Source: Maritimibacter sp.
Lineage (GTDB): Bacteria > Pseudomonadota > Alphaproteobacteria > Rhodobacterales > Rhodobacteraceae
Length of the DNA: 64,000 nucleotides
Direction of reading: 5' to 3'
Assembly: GCA_017792445.1 (NCBI GenBank)
Contig: CP051232.1
Location: 2,888,001-2,952,000, forward strand
In this document: in pieces, positions 17,806 to 26,639 of the stretch
Numbering within the stretch: the first letter of the stretch is position 1
How the letters are laid out: each line of letters begins with the position of its first letter
Program-made: the position numbers and the translations under genes
The notes under the pieces: generated by a model
What the model saw: only the letters and a program-made list of their open reading frames with translations
The model's database searches: none
Told to the model about the DNA's origin: nothing

Positions 17806-18659
17806 AGGGGTCCTTCGGTCTTTCCGATGATCCGGGCGCGGATCAGGCCCGAGCAATAGTCGATGACGTAGACCATGGCGATGATCAGGAAGATGATCGA
17901 CCATGCCTCGTTCCAGCGATAGGCGGCGATGCGGTCCGACAGCAGAAAGCCGATGCCGCCCGCGCCGACGATCCCGAGGATGGTGCCGGACCGCACGTTG
18001 GATTCGAAGTTGTACAGCAGCACCGACCAGATCACCGGCATCACCTGCGGAAGGGTTCCGAACCGGATCTGCTGCAGCCGCGATCCGCCCGAGGCCTTCA
18101 CCCCGTCGACCGGCCGGTCCGAGGTGTTCTCGATGGCTTCCGAGAACAGCTTGGCGAAGGTGCCGATCTCGCTGACGGCGATGGCAAGGATGCCGGGCAG
18201 GGGGCCAAGGCCGAAGGCGCGGATGAAGATCAGCGCAAGGATCAGCGTCTCGAAGGCGCGGATCACGTCATAGCCTCGCCGCACGCCCAGCCTTAGAAAC
18301 CCCAGCCGGTTGATGTTCTTCGCGCCGAGGAACGAGACCGGAAACGCGACCACCGCGCCCAGCAGGGTGCCGAGGAAGGCCATCGCGAGGGTCTCGCCCA
18401 GCCCTTCGAGGATCGGCCAGAACTCTTCCCACGTGGTCCAGACATAGGGCGGGAACATGAAGCTCAGCACGTCGCCGAACCGCTGGATGCCGGTCCAGAT
18501 GCGGGCTGGCGAGAAGTCGAAGGCCCACAGGCAATAGGCGAACAGGGCAATGAACACGGTCCATGCGGCGGCGCGGCGCAGGCGCACCGGCAGCGGCGCG
18601 CGGAAGGCGCCGGGGTGGGCGGCGCGCGCGGCGGCGATGCGGTCCTCGGTCAGGCTCAT
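17802..18659 (-). CDS. phnE: Phosphonate ABC transporter permease PhnE (second copy)
   Basis: An inner-membrane permease of 285 residues with about six membrane spans. The EAA loop that docks the ATPase is around SEAIENTSDRPVDGVKASGG. VGAGGIGFLLSDRI near the C terminus is typical of PhnE. It overlaps the upstream phnE and the downstream acetyltransferase gene by ATGA on both sides, so all are tightly coupled. Two PhnE proteins probably form a heterodimeric channel for PhnC and PhnD, as is common for this transporter family. Confidence 0.93.
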   Translation of the reverse strand: MSLTEDRIAAARAAHPGAFRAPLPVRLRRAAAWTVFIALFAYCLWAFDFSPARIWTGIQRFGDVLSFMFPPYVWTTWEEFWPILEGLGETLAMAFLGTLLGAVVAFPVSFLGAKNINRLGFLRLGVRRGYDVIRAFETLILALIFIRAFGLGPLPGILAIAVSEIGTFAKLFSEAIENTSDRPVDGVKASGGSRLQQIRFGTLPQVMPVIWSVLLYNFESNVRSGTILGIVGAGGIGFLLSDRIAAYRWNEAWSIIFLIIAMVYVIDYCSGLIRARIIGKTEGPL

Positions 18660-19591
18660 GTCCGGTCTCCCATGCCGATGATGCGGTGGCGCAGCTTTTC
18701 CGAGGCGTAGTCGATGACCACCACGGTCACGAAAATGATCACGAACAGCGCCGAAAGGTCGGTGTATTCCTGAAACGACATGGCGGTGCGGATCTCCTGG
18801 CCCAGCCCGCCCGCGCCGACATAGCCGATGATCGAGGACGAGCGGACGTTGATCTCGAACCGAAGCAGGGTGTAGCTGATCACGTTCGGCAGCACCTGCG
18901 GCACCGCACCGTAACGGATCTGGTCGAACCAGCCGCCGCCCGAGGCCTTCACGCCCTCCAGGGGCTTCATGTCGATGTTCTCGACCGCTTCCGAGTAAAG
19001 CTTGCCAAGCGCCCCGGTGGCGTGCAGCCCCACGGCCATCACGCCCGCCATCGGCCCGACCGAGAAGCAGAAAACGAAGATCAGCGCCCAGACCAGTTCC
19101 GGCACCGTCCGCGCGATCTCGAGATAGCGGCGGCAGACCCACAGCATCGCCCGGTTGGGCGACAGGTTGCGGGCGGCCGGGAAGGCGAGAAGGAAGCCGC
19201 CGATCACGCCGAAGGTAGTGGCCATGAAGGCGATCAGGATGGTCTCGATCAGCAGGCGCAGCCAGGTGCGCCAGCGCCAGAACCATTCGGCGAAGTCGGC
19301 GCCAAGGCTGTCCCAGCGCAGCGTCGGGAAGGTCTGGACGATGTATTCGCCCAGCCGGGGCAGGCCCGCCGGGATGATCCAGCGCCAATCGCGCGATCCG
19401 TCCGGCAGCGTCACCTGCGTGACGCGGAAGAAATCGCCGAACCATGCAGAGGCGAGGAAAGCGATGAAAAACAGGGTGCTGCCGATGGCCCAGGTTCGCC
19501 GGGCGCGGCGGCGGCGGGCGGCATAGTCGCGCTCGAAGGCGCTGACGGCGTCCCCGGCGGGCACGGCGGCGAAATCTGCGGTCAGGGTCAT
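18656..19591 (-). CDS. phnE: Phosphonate ABC transporter permease PhnE (first copy)
   Basis: Permease of 311 residues. A cytoplasmic N-terminal region is followed by a membrane span near residues 35-52 and further spans in the C-terminal two thirds. The ATPase-docking loop is SEAVENIDMKPLEGVKASGG, and VGAGGLGQEI gives the PhnE signature. Compared with the second copy it has a longer periplasmic loop (residues 55-105). It follows phnD after 85 bases and overlaps the second phnE by ATGA. Confidence 0.93.
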   Translation of the reverse strand: MTLTADFAAVPAGDAVSAFERDYAARRRRARRTWAIGSTLFFIAFLASAWFGDFFRVTQVTLPDGSRDWRWIIPAGLPRLGEYIVQTFPTLRWDSLGADFAEWFWRWRTWLRLLIETILIAFMATTFGVIGGFLLAFPAARNLSPNRAMLWVCRRYLEIARTVPELVWALIFVFCFSVGPMAGVMAVGLHATGALGKLYSEAVENIDMKPLEGVKASGGGWFDQIRYGAVPQVLPNVISYTLLRFEINVRSSSIIGYVGAGGLGQEIRTAMSFQEYTDLSALFVIIFVTVVVIDYASEKLRHRIIGMGDRT

Positions 19592-19676
19592 GGCGGGGCC
19601 CTTTGTGGGCCGGGACGGGCGCGATCTGTCGTCGAAAGATCGGGGCGTCCGTCCCGGCGGTCGTCAGGTCAGGCGC

Positions 19677-20597
19677 TTACGAGCCGCGGCGCTGGTTCTT
19701 CAGCCACTCGCGCATGTCGACGATCCACTGGTAGCGGTCGTGATCGACGCGGGTGAAGCCCACTTCCGGGTTCTCGTCGTCCGGGTTGAAGGACGAGTAC
19801 AGCGCATAGCCTTCCGGATCGGCGGTCGGGAATTCCTCGATCGCGGCGGTGATCTCTTCGATCATCTCTTCCGGCAGGTTGTTGCGGAAGGTCCAGGGGC
19901 CCGAGGTGATTTCCGGCGATTCCCAGATCTTGCAGACCACGCCTTCCTCGATCATCCCCTTGATTTCCATGCGCTGGTAGACGCCGTTGATATCGTTGTC
20001 CTGGTAGGTCGACGCGGTGTCGAAGGTGCCGTTGACGACGCCCTGCACACCCGCCTCGTGGCTGCCCGAGAACGGAACGGCGGCGAAGAAGTCTTCCGGC
20101 TTGAAGCCTTCGCGTTCCACCATGTTGAAATAGGGAACCGCATAGCCAGAGGTCGAATCCGGGTCGGCAAAGGCATGAACCTTGCCCTTGGCGTCTTCGA
20201 GCGTCTCGATGCCGCTGTCGCAGCGCGCGACGACGATCGAGTAATAGCCGGTCGAGCCATCCTTGTTGATCGAGGTCAGCGTGGGGACGACGCCGCCGTC
20301 GGTGGCGGTGTAGACGGCCGCGTAAGAGGACGAACCGAAGCGGGCGACCTCGATCTGGTCGGCGGCGATGGCCTGAACGACGCCGTCGTAATTGCCGGCG
20401 GTGAAGATCTCGACCTCGACGCCAAGCTTTTCTTCAAGGAAGACGCGCAGCGGTTCGTTGCGCATCAGGCGGTCCTGCTCGTTCTCGCCCGAGAGGATGC
20501 CGAACTTGACGACCTGATAGTCGTCGCGCCAGCCCTCGGCGAACAGGGGACCGGCAGCGGTAAGCGCCACGAGGGCGGCGGTGGTGAACAGTTTCAT
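19677..20597 (-). CDS. phnD: Phosphonate-binding periplasmic protein
   Basis: A 306-residue substrate-binding protein with an N-terminal signal peptide (MKLFTTAALVALTAAGPLFA). The fold begins VVKFGILSGENEQD. The phosphonate-pocket stretches of the family are recognisable as RFGSSSYAAVY and DPDSTSGYAVPYF, the latter close to the DPNSTSG motif of E. coli PhnD. The ATG at 20597 follows GGGAGAGA. It lies between phnC and the two phnE genes. The exact ligand cannot be told from the sequence. Confidence 0.93.
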   Translation of the reverse strand: MKLFTTAALVALTAAGPLFAEGWRDDYQVVKFGILSGENEQDRLMRNEPLRVFLEEKLGVEVEIFTAGNYDGVVQAIAADQIEVARFGSSSYAAVYTATDGGVVPTLTSINKDGSTGYYSIVVARCDSGIETLEDAKGKVHAFADPDSTSGYAVPYFNMVEREGFKPEDFFAAVPFSGSHEAGVQGVVNGTFDTASTYQDNDINGVYQRMEIKGMIEEGVVCKIWESPEITSGPWTFRNNLPEEMIEEITAAIEEFPTADPEGYALYSSFNPDDENPEVGFTRVDHDRYQWIVDMREWLKNQRRGS

Positions 20598-20644
20598 TGG
20601 TGTCTCTCCCGTGGTTGCCAATGAAGGGGTCGTTGGGGGTCGGC

Positions 20645-21460
20645 TCAGGCGGGGATCTTTTCCGCCTGTGGCCGGATCGAGGTCGAGGTGACGGCCGCGT
20701 CGAACTCGGCCAGCCCCTCGGAGCCGTAGATGTCGCGCACGACGTCGTCGGTCAGCTGCGCCGCAGAGCCGTCGAACATCACCGTGCCCTCGCGCATGGC
20801 GATGATCCGGTCGCAATAGGCTCGGGCGGTGTCGAGTGTGTGGAGGTTGACCAGAACGGTCAGCCCGTCCTCGCGGTTGATGCGGGCCAGCGCATCCATC
20901 ACGCGGGTGGCGTTGCCGGGGTCGAGCGAGGCGATGGGTTCGTCCGCCAGCATGATGCGCGGGTTCTGTACCAGCGCACGGGCGATGGCGACGCGCTGTT
21001 GCTGGCCGCCCGACAGGGTGCCGGCCCGCTGAAGCGCCTTGGGCGCCATGTCCAGCCGGTCCAGCGCCTCGATCGCCATCGCGCGCTCGGCATCCGAGAA
21101 ACGCATGGTCATCGAGGACAGAAAGCCATGGTCGGCCAGCCGGCCCACCAGCACATTGGTCAGGACGTCCAGCCGTTCCACGAGGTTGAACTGCTGGAAG
21201 ATCATCGCGCAATCGCGCCGCCAGTCGCGCAGGGCGCTGCCGCGCAGCTTCGTGACGTCCCGGTCGCCAAAGGCGATCTCGCCGGCGGTGGGCTCGATCA
21301 GGCGGTTGATCAGGCGCAGAAGCGTCGACTTGCCCGCGCCGGAGCGGCCGATGACGCCGACGAACTGGCCGGGCGGAATGGTGAGGGTGACATCGCGCAC
21401 GGCGGTGGTCTCACCGAAGCGGCGGGTCAGGCGGGTGAGGCTGAGGCTTGCGTGTTCCAT
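20645..21460 (-). CDS. phnC: Phosphonate ABC transporter ATPase
   Basis: The ATPase of the phosphonate importer, 271 residues. Walker A is GRSGAGKST (about 38-46), the signature is [15 protein letters not shown], and Walker B with the D-loop is [12 protein letters not shown]. It is the first gene of phnC-D-E-E-acetyltransferase. The short extra C-terminal piece ([21 protein letters not shown]) has no known role. Upstream lies an 11-bp element shared with the phnF upstream region, pointing to common control. Confidence 0.94.
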   Translation of the reverse strand: MEHASLSLTRLTRRFGETTAVRDVTLTIPPGQFVGVIGRSGAGKSTLLRLINRLIEPTAGEIAFGDRDVTKLRGSALRDWRRDCAMIFQQFNLVERLDVLTNVLVGRLADHGFLSSMTMRFSDAERAMAIEALDRLDMAPKALQRAGTLSGGQQQRVAIARALVQNPRIMLADEPIASLDPGNATRVMDALARINREDGLTVLVNLHTLDTARAYCDRIIAMREGTVMFDGSAAQLTDDVVRDIYGSEGLAEFDAAVTSTSIRPQAEKIPA

Positions 21461-21498
21461 GCCCCCGATGCTGCGTGCGCATCGTAAAGGCCCGCTAT

Positions 21499-21509
21499 CA
21501 TCCGAATGA
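21499..21509 (-). promoter_or_regulatory. Candidate PhnF operator upstream of phnC
   Basis: CATCCGAATGA, of which CATCCGAATG is a near-palindrome. It is identical to the site at 30371-30381 in front of phnF and has the same orientation relative to its gene. Assignment to PhnF is inferred from the shared position in front of two phn units. Confidence 0.45.
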
Positions 21510-21610
21510 ATTTTTCACGCATGTTGGACAACGGAATTGTGACCCCCGGCGGGGTCCGTCCGCCCCGATGGGGCGTTTGCGCGCGTATCCGGTCGGGCCG
21601 TGGGGAGCCG

Positions 21611-21628
21611 ATGTCATGCGGGCGTCAC
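21611..21628 (+). promoter_or_regulatory. Degenerate Pho-box-like element
   Basis: ATGTCAT, four bases, GCGTCAC: the first heptamer differs from the Pho-box unit CTGTCAT at one position, the second at three. Spacing is correct, but the match is weak. Confidence 0.3.
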
Positions 21629-21760
21629 AAAGGGCGGCGGCGGGGTTTCGGGAGAGCGGCCGGTTGTCCTATTCCTGTGATGCGGATCGTGCAGGGAAGG
21701 GGGCGCGGGGGAATCATCCGGATCACCTGAACGGGACCGGCGGGCAAAGGAGCGGACAGG

Positions 21761-22990
21761 ATGGAAAGCTATGTGATCGAGGGCGCGCGGGCGGTGCTGC
21801 CCGGCGGCACCGAGACCGTGTCGCTGCGCATCGAGGGCGACCGGATCGCCGCGCTGGACGGCGCGCGCGGCGGCGCGCCGGTGGTGGACGCGCGCGGACT
21901 GGTGCTGGCCCCGGCGCTGGTCGACGTGCACGGCGACGCCTTCGAGCGTCAACTGATGCCGCGCCCTGGCGTGTTCTTCCCGCTGGACGTCGCAGTGATG
22001 GAGACCGACCGGCAGCTTGCGGGCAACGGCATCGCCACCGCCTATCACGCGCTGACGCTGGGCTGGGAGCCGGGCCTGCGCTCGGTCGCGCGCGGCACCG
22101 AACTGGTGCGGCTTTGGCAGGCGATGGCCGCGCGGCTGACGGTCGAGAACCGGGTGCAACTGCGGTGGGAGACCTTCTGTTTCGAGGCCGAGGACCTGAT
22201 CGCCGAGGCGCTGGCCGGACCGCTGACGCCTTCGGTCGCGTTCAACGACCACACGACGATGGCGATGCTGTCGCCCACCGTGCGGCTTCAGGACCGCCCC
22301 TTCGACCACGCGCCGGACTTCCCGGTGGTCGACACTTCGGCGCCGGAGTTCCTGCGCAAGATGTCGGCCCGCGCCGCACGGTCGGATATCCCGGCAGAGG
22401 ATTACGTGGCGCTGCTGCGCGAGATCTGGGACCGACGGGCGCAGGTGCCCGACGCCATCGCTCGCGTCGGCGCGGCGGCGGGCAAGGTGGGCGCGGCGAT
22501 GTTCAGCCACGACGACACGCAGGCCGAGACGCGGGCCTTCTACCGGTCGCACGGCGCGCGGGTGTCCGAGTTCCCGATGAACGACGCGGTCGCAACGGCG
22601 GCGCGCGAGGCGGGCGACCTGATCGTCTTCGGCGCGCCCAACGTGCTGCGCGGCGGCAGCCACCTTGGCTCGCCCGGCGCGGCGGACATGATCGCGCGCG
22701 GGCTCTGCGACGTGCTGGCGTCGGATTACTACTATCCCGCGATGCTGGCGGCGGTGGCGCGGCTGCACGCCGAGCGGCTGAAACCGCTGCACGAATTGTG
22801 GAAACTGGTCTCGGCCAACGCGGCGGCGGCGTCGAACCTGACCGACCGGGGCGAACTTGCCGTGGGCAAGCGGGCCGATCTTGTACTGCTGGACTGGCCC
22901 GAGGGCGCATTCCCGCAGGTGCGGGCCACGATCAGCGGCGGGCGGGTGAGCTATGACACCGGGCTGATGCGGGAAGCGGTGATGGCTTGA
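21761..22990 (+). CDS. PhnM-like metal-dependent hydrolase (second PhnM paralogue)
   Basis: A 409-residue amidohydrolase of the PhnM family, which releases pyrophosphate from ribose 1-methylphosphonate 5-triphosphate. The first metal motif is VDVHGDAFERQ, where E. coli PhnM has HTDN. Later metal stretches are NDHTTM, FSHDDT and LASDYYYPAML, and the C terminus has the usual ELAVGKRADLVLLD. AAAGGAG sits nine bases upstream of the ATG. It is transcribed alone, opposite phnC. A second, different PhnM (at 23920-25125) lies in the main operon. HGD-type PhnM-like proteins may use another substrate, so I do not give the phnM symbol. Confidence 0.85.
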   Translation: MESYVIEGARAVLPGGTETVSLRIEGDRIAALDGARGGAPVVDARGLVLAPALVDVHGDAFERQLMPRPGVFFPLDVAVMETDRQLAGNGIATAYHALTLGWEPGLRSVARGTELVRLWQAMAARLTVENRVQLRWETFCFEAEDLIAEALAGPLTPSVAFNDHTTMAMLSPTVRLQDRPFDHAPDFPVVDTSAPEFLRKMSARAARSDIPAEDYVALLREIWDRRAQVPDAIARVGAAAGKVGAAMFSHDDTQAETRAFYRSHGARVSEFPMNDAVATAAREAGDLIVFGAPNVLRGGSHLGSPGAADMIARGLCDVLASDYYYPAMLAAVARLHAERLKPLHELWKLVSANAAAASNLTDRGELAVGKRADLVLLDWPEGAFPQVRATISGGRVSYDTGLMREAVMA

Positions 22991-23011
22991 GGGGCGCACC
23001 TTCGGTGCGAC

Positions 23012-23070
23012 GGGGGCTCTGCCCCCGCCGCTGCGCGGCTCCCCCGAGGTATTTCGAAAGAGAAGAAGAA
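23012..23070 (-). repeat. Dispersed intergenic hairpin repeat, copy C
   Basis: Reverse-strand copy: GGGGGCTCTGCCCCC, then CGCCGCTGCGCGGCT, CCCCCGAGGTATTTCG and AAAGAGAAGAAGAAG. It fills most of the gap between the convergent phnM-like gene and the TIM-barrel gene. Confidence 0.85.
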
Positions 23071-23083
23071 GGGCAGGGGCCGG

Positions 23084-23902
23084 TTACTGGCCCAGACCTT
23101 CGGCTTCGAGCCATGCCATGCTGGCAGGGATCTCGGCGCGGTTCTTCAGTTCCAGGATCAGACGCGGGTTGGCGTCGAGTTTGCCGAGCGCTTCGAACAC
23201 CGCGTGCCAGTGGATCGAGCCGCGCCCGATCGACCAGTGGCGGTCGGCGTGGGCGTCGGCGTCCTGCAGGTGGACATGCGCCAACAGGTTGCCTGCGGAT
23301 TTGACGTAATAATCCACCGGCGGCGCGTTGCAGATGCCGTGGGCATAGTGGGCGTGACCGGTGTCGATGGAGAGTTTCAGCGCGTCCGAGCCGAAGCTTT
23401 CGACCAGCGCCTTGCGGTCGGCGGGATTGCCGTCTTCGATGTTCTCCAGCACGATCTCGACGCCCGCGCCCTCGGCGCGCTTCACCGCTGGCCCAAGCGT
23501 TTCGTGGGTGGTCTCGAAGATACGCGAGCGGCCATCGTCGTACATATCGAGATTGTAGTGATCCCAGGACGAGAAGGGCGAATGCACCACCATCTGCGTC
23601 GCGCCGAGCGCCTCGCACACGTCGAGACCCTGCATCATGCGCTTTGCGACGATGGCGCGGATGTCGATGTCGAAACTGGCGAAGTCGAGGCCCCAGAAGG
23701 GTCCATGGATGCCAAGACGGCCGTTCCAGCCGTCGAGCTGCTTCTTCGCCCCGGCGACCGGGTCTTTCCAGCTTTCGGCATTCAGCATCTCGGCGGACCA
23801 GAAGCTTTGCAGTTCGAGGTCGCGGTCTTTCTCGAACAGCCAGTCGCGGTAGGCGGGCAGGTCGCCCACGCCAAGGGCCGCGCCGATCACGGGAAGGGTC
23901 AT
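23084..23902 (-). CDS. TIM-barrel sugar-isomerase-like protein in the phn operon
   Basis: A 272-residue protein of the xylose-isomerase-like / AP-endonuclease-2 TIM-barrel superfamily. Likely divalent-metal ligands are spread over the barrel as expected: MVVHSPFS, IVLENIEDG, LSIDTGHAHY, HVHLQDADA, SIHWHAVFE and LILELKNR. It is the last gene of the phnF-M operon, 17 bases after phnM, where canonical operons carry phnN or phnP. An isomerase or epimerase acting on a ribose-phosphate intermediate of the pathway is a reasonable guess only; I do not recognise a characterised orthologue. Confidence 0.7.
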   Translation of the reverse strand: MTLPVIGAALGVGDLPAYRDWLFEKDRDLELQSFWSAEMLNAESWKDPVAGAKKQLDGWNGRLGIHGPFWGLDFASFDIDIRAIVAKRMMQGLDVCEALGATQMVVHSPFSSWDHYNLDMYDDGRSRIFETTHETLGPAVKRAEGAGVEIVLENIEDGNPADRKALVESFGSDALKLSIDTGHAHYAHGICNAPPVDYYVKSAGNLLAHVHLQDADAHADRHWSIGRGSIHWHAVFEALGKLDANPRLILELKNRAEIPASMAWLEAEGLGQ

Positions 23903-23919
23903 GTCTTTGTCCTTTTCGG

Positions 23920-25125
23920 TCAGGCGGCGGCACGCAGGGTAAGCGAGCCGTCGGAGAAGATCTTTCGCCCGCCCCGCAGGGTCGCCCGGACATGGCCCAC
24001 GCCCTCGTCGTCGGCGATGACGAGGTCGGCGCGCTTGCCCGGGACGATCTCGCCCCGGTCGGCAAGCCCCAGCGCGCGGGCCGGGTTCAGCGTGGCGAGC
24101 CGCGCCGCGCCGGCGAGGCCGTGGGGATCGGTCCGGCCGAGGATCAGCACGGCAGGCAGGATGGCCGAAGGGTGGTAGTCGGCGGCGAGAATGTCCAGCA
24201 GTCCCGCAGCGTGACAGGCGCGGGCCGAAAGGTTGCCGGAATAGCTTTCGCCCCGAAGTGCGTTCGGCGCGCCCATCGCGGTCAGCAACCCGCGCGCGCG
24301 GGCGGCGCGGGCGGCGTCCTCGGTCACCGGGAATTCCGAGATCGCGGCGCCCAGCGACTGCATCAGCGCGACTTTCTCGGGCGTGTCGTCGTCGTGGCTG
24401 GCCAGCGCGATGCCGTGCAGCGCACAGGTGGCCGAGATCGCCGCCAGCGTCGCGGCCACATCGCCCGCCGCCTGCTGTTTCTCGTCGATGCGGGCCTGAA
24501 CGGCGGCCATCGCCTCTGCCTCGGTGACACCTTTCTCGACCTGCGTGCGGCGGGTCAGGCGTTCGAGGTCGCGGTACTGGCCCTGTCCCGGCGTGTGGTC
24601 GGTCAGGGACACGAGATCGACGGTGCCGTCGGCGATCAGTTCCTCGACCACGGCCAGCGCGTTGGGATAGTTGATCTCGAACCGGGCGTGGACGCGGTGG
24701 TCGACCTTCAGGATCGACCGCATGGATTTCAGCGCGCGCAGCATTTCTTTCGAGTGTTCGTAGCTGCGCAGGTGGCCATAGGCGGACTTCGGGTTGAAGG
24801 ACACGGCGGCGTAGCCGGTGGTGACGCCCGCCGTCTTCAGCCTGCGGTCGAGGTCGCGCAGGCCCAGCTCCATCGGCATTTTCACGTTCGGGCGGGGTTC
24901 CACCTCGCGCTCGATCATGTCGCCGTGCATGTCGATGAAGCCGGGCATCAGCAGCAGCCCGCCGCCGTCGATCCCGCCGTTGATCCCGCCGTTGATCCCG
25001 CTGTCCAGCTCGGCGCCGGCGACCGGGGTGTCGCGGATCTCGGCGATGCGGTCGCCCTCGATCCGCAGCGCGCCACGGTCCAGCACGGCCTCGGGCAGAA
25101 CGATGCGGAAGTTACTCAGCCACAT
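23920..25125 (-). CDS. phnM: PhnM, alpha-D-ribose 1-methylphosphonate 5-triphosphate diphosphatase
   Basis: An amidohydrolase of 401 residues encoded in the C-P lyase operon. Metal-site stretches are FIDMHGDMIERE (HGD in place of the E. coli HTDN), SLTDHTPGQ, ASHDDDT and ILAADYHPSA, and the end has the family motif EIVPGKRADLVIADD. A short insertion near residue 42 contains the peptide INGGINGGIDGG, encoded by a 12-bp tandem repeat. It overlaps phnL by 14 bases, so the two are coupled. Confidence 0.88.
   Translation of the reverse strand: MWLSNFRIVLPEAVLDRGALRIEGDRIAEIRDTPVAGAELDSGINGGINGGIDGGGLLLMPGFIDMHGDMIEREVEPRPNVKMPMELGLRDLDRRLKTAGVTTGYAAVSFNPKSAYGHLRSYEHSKEMLRALKSMRSILKVDHRVHARFEINYPNALAVVEELIADGTVDLVSLTDHTPGQGQYRDLERLTRRTQVEKGVTEAEAMAAVQARIDEKQQAAGDVAATLAAISATCALHGIALASHDDDTPEKVALMQSLGAAISEFPVTEDAARAARARGLLTAMGAPNALRGESYSGNLSARACHAAGLLDILAADYHPSAILPAVLILGRTDPHGLAGAARLATLNPARALGLADRGEIVPGKRADLVIADDEGVGHVRATLRGGRKIFSDGSLTLRAAA
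24961..25002. repeat. 12-bp in-frame tandem repeat inside phnM
   Basis: About three and a half copies of GATCCCGCCGTT on the plus strand, read on the minus strand as Ile-Asn-Gly-Gly units in PhnM. Copy-number change would keep the frame. It lies in a loop before the first metal-binding motif. Confidence 0.85.
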
Positions 25126-25816
25126 CGGCCATCTCCTTTGTCTTCAACGGAATTTCGCGGTCGATCAGGGCGGCCACGTCGCCGGGGTGGTGGAACACTC
25201 CGATCATCGCGACGCCCTCGTCCTTCAGTTCCGCCAGCCGGCGGACCAGCGCCGCGCGGGCGCCCGCGTCAAGCGAGGCGGTGGGTTCGTCCAGCAGCAA
25301 CAGACGCCGGGGCCGGATCAGCGCGCGGGCAAGATTCACCTTCTGTTGCTCGCCGCCCGAGAAGGTCGTCGGATAGGCGCGCCACAGGTCGGGCTTCACG
25401 CCGAAGGTCGCCAGCCAGTGCCGGGCGGCGTCCAGCGCCGTCTCGCGCGGGGTGCCGGCAAGGCGCAGAGGCTCGGCCACGATTTCCTCGGCGGCGACGC
25501 GGGGGCGTGCGGTCAGGAACTGGGTGACGAAGCCGATCTCGGCCCGGCGCAGGTGGGCGATATCGACGTCGGCGGCGGTCGCAAGGTCGATGGGCCCCTG
25601 TTCGCTTTGGTAGATCAGCCGCCCGCCGGTGGGCAGGTAGCTACGGTACAGCGTTCGCAGCAGCGTCGACTTGCCCGCGCCGTTCGGCCCCGACAGCAGC
25701 AGGAACTCGCCCGCCGACAGGGTGAAGGACAGCCGCTCGAACGCGGGTAGCGCCTGTCCGAGGTGGTGCATCCGGAAGGTCTTGGACAGGTCGTCCACGG
25801 TGAGAAGAGGGGTCAT
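25112..25816 (-). CDS. phnL: C-P lyase ABC-type subunit PhnL
   Basis: An ABC ATPase-like protein of 234 residues without a membrane partner; PhnL is essential for C-P lyase function in E. coli and works with PhnK. Walker A is GPNGAGKST, the signature FSGGEQQKVNLARAL and Walker B LLLLDEPTASLD. An insertion between strands (LIYQSEQGPIDLATAADVD) is typical of PhnL. The ATG at 25816 matches the family start; the longer reading is a different gene's region. It lies 22 bases after phnK. Confidence 0.93.
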   Translation of the reverse strand: MTPLLTVDDLSKTFRMHHLGQALPAFERLSFTLSAGEFLLLSGPNGAGKSTLLRTLYRSYLPTGGRLIYQSEQGPIDLATAADVDIAHLRRAEIGFVTQFLTARPRVAAEEIVAEPLRLAGTPRETALDAARHWLATFGVKPDLWRAYPTTFSGGEQQKVNLARALIRPRRLLLLDEPTASLDAGARAALVRRLAELKDEGVAMIGVFHHPGDVAALIDREIPLKTKEMADVAE

Positions 25817-25838
25817 GCGGCGGTGTCCTGTCCGGGTG

Positions 25839-26639
25839 TCACAGTTTCGCGTGGACGAGTTGCTGGGTGTAGGCGTGCTGCGGATCCTGAAAGACCTGAT
25901 CGGCAAGACCCTCTTCGACCACCTTGCCTTGGCGCATCACCATGACGCGGTCGGCCATGGTGCGGATCACGCCAAGGTCGTGGCTGACCAGTACCATCGT
26001 CATGCGACGGTCCTGTTGCAGCCGTTTCAACGTGTCGAGCACCAGCGCCTGCACGCTGACGTCGAGCCCGGTGGTCGGCTCGTCCAGCAACAGCAGCGCC
26101 GGTTCCAGCGCGATGGCCTTGGCCAGTTGCACCCGTTGCTGCATGCCGCCCGACAGTTCCACCGGCGGGGCGTCCATCCGGTCCAGCGGGAATTCGGACG
26201 CATCCAGCGCGCCGCGCGCCTTTTCCCGCAGCACGTGGAACCGGCGTTCGCCCGCGATCAGCAGGCGCTCGGCGACGTTGCCCGAGGACGAGTTCTTCAT
26301 CAGCAGGCCCTGATGCGGGTTCTGGTAGACGATGCCGATGCGGCGGGCGCAGAGCATCCGGCGTTCGAACCTGTCGAGGTCGAACAGGTTCGGCGGAAGG
26401 TCCGGCAGGTCCAGCGCATAGGTGCCCGCGTCGGGGCTTTCCTGCAGGTTCATCATCCGCAGCAGGGTGGACTTGCCCGAACCGCTTTCGCCGACGATGC
26501 CCAGCACCTCGCCGGGGTAGACATGGGCCGACACGTCGTCCAGCGCCACCACCGGGCCATAGCGTTTCGACAGGCTGTCAAACCGCATCAGCGGTTCTGC
26601 CGTCACCAGCTGCGGCATCGCTTTCGCCAAAGCGGTCAT
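25839..26639 (-). CDS. phnK: C-P lyase ABC-type subunit PhnK
   Basis: An ABC ATPase of 266 residues that in E. coli docks on the PhnJ subunits of the C-P lyase core complex. Walker A is GESGSGKST, the signature LSGGMQQRVQLAKAI, and Walker B LLLLDEPTTGLDV. Sequence is close to canonical PhnK, including YQNPHQGLLM. The ATG overlaps the phnJ stop codon (ATGA). Preservation of an intact PhnK next to an unusual PhnJ argues that the complex still assembles. Confidence 0.94.
   Translation of the reverse strand: MTALAKAMPQLVTAEPLMRFDSLSKRYGPVVALDDVSAHVYPGEVLGIVGESGSGKSTLLRMMNLQESPDAGTYALDLPDLPPNLFDLDRFERRMLCARRIGIVYQNPHQGLLMKNSSSGNVAERLLIAGERRFHVLREKARGALDASEFPLDRMDAPPVELSGGMQQRVQLAKAIALEPALLLLDEPTTGLDVSVQALVLDTLKRLQQDRRMTMVLVSHDLGVIRTMADRVMVMRQGKVVEEGLADQVFQDPQHAYTQQLVHAKL

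Larger units (their letters stand above)
21461..21760. promoter_or_regulatory. Divergent control region phnC / phnM-like gene
   Basis: The 300 bases hold the promoters of the phnC operon (leftward) and of the phnM-like gene (rightward). Two elements stand out: CATCCGAATGA at 21499-21509, 38 bases in front of phnC and also present in front of phnF, and a degenerate Pho-box-like pair at 21611-21628. A frame of 74 codons at 21506-21730 has no recognisable protein character. Confidence 0.6.

Noticed and set aside
17802-19445. 547-residue PhnE reading
   Set aside because: The first half is the out-of-frame shadow of the upstream phnE; the true second PhnE begins at 18659 with ATGA overlap.
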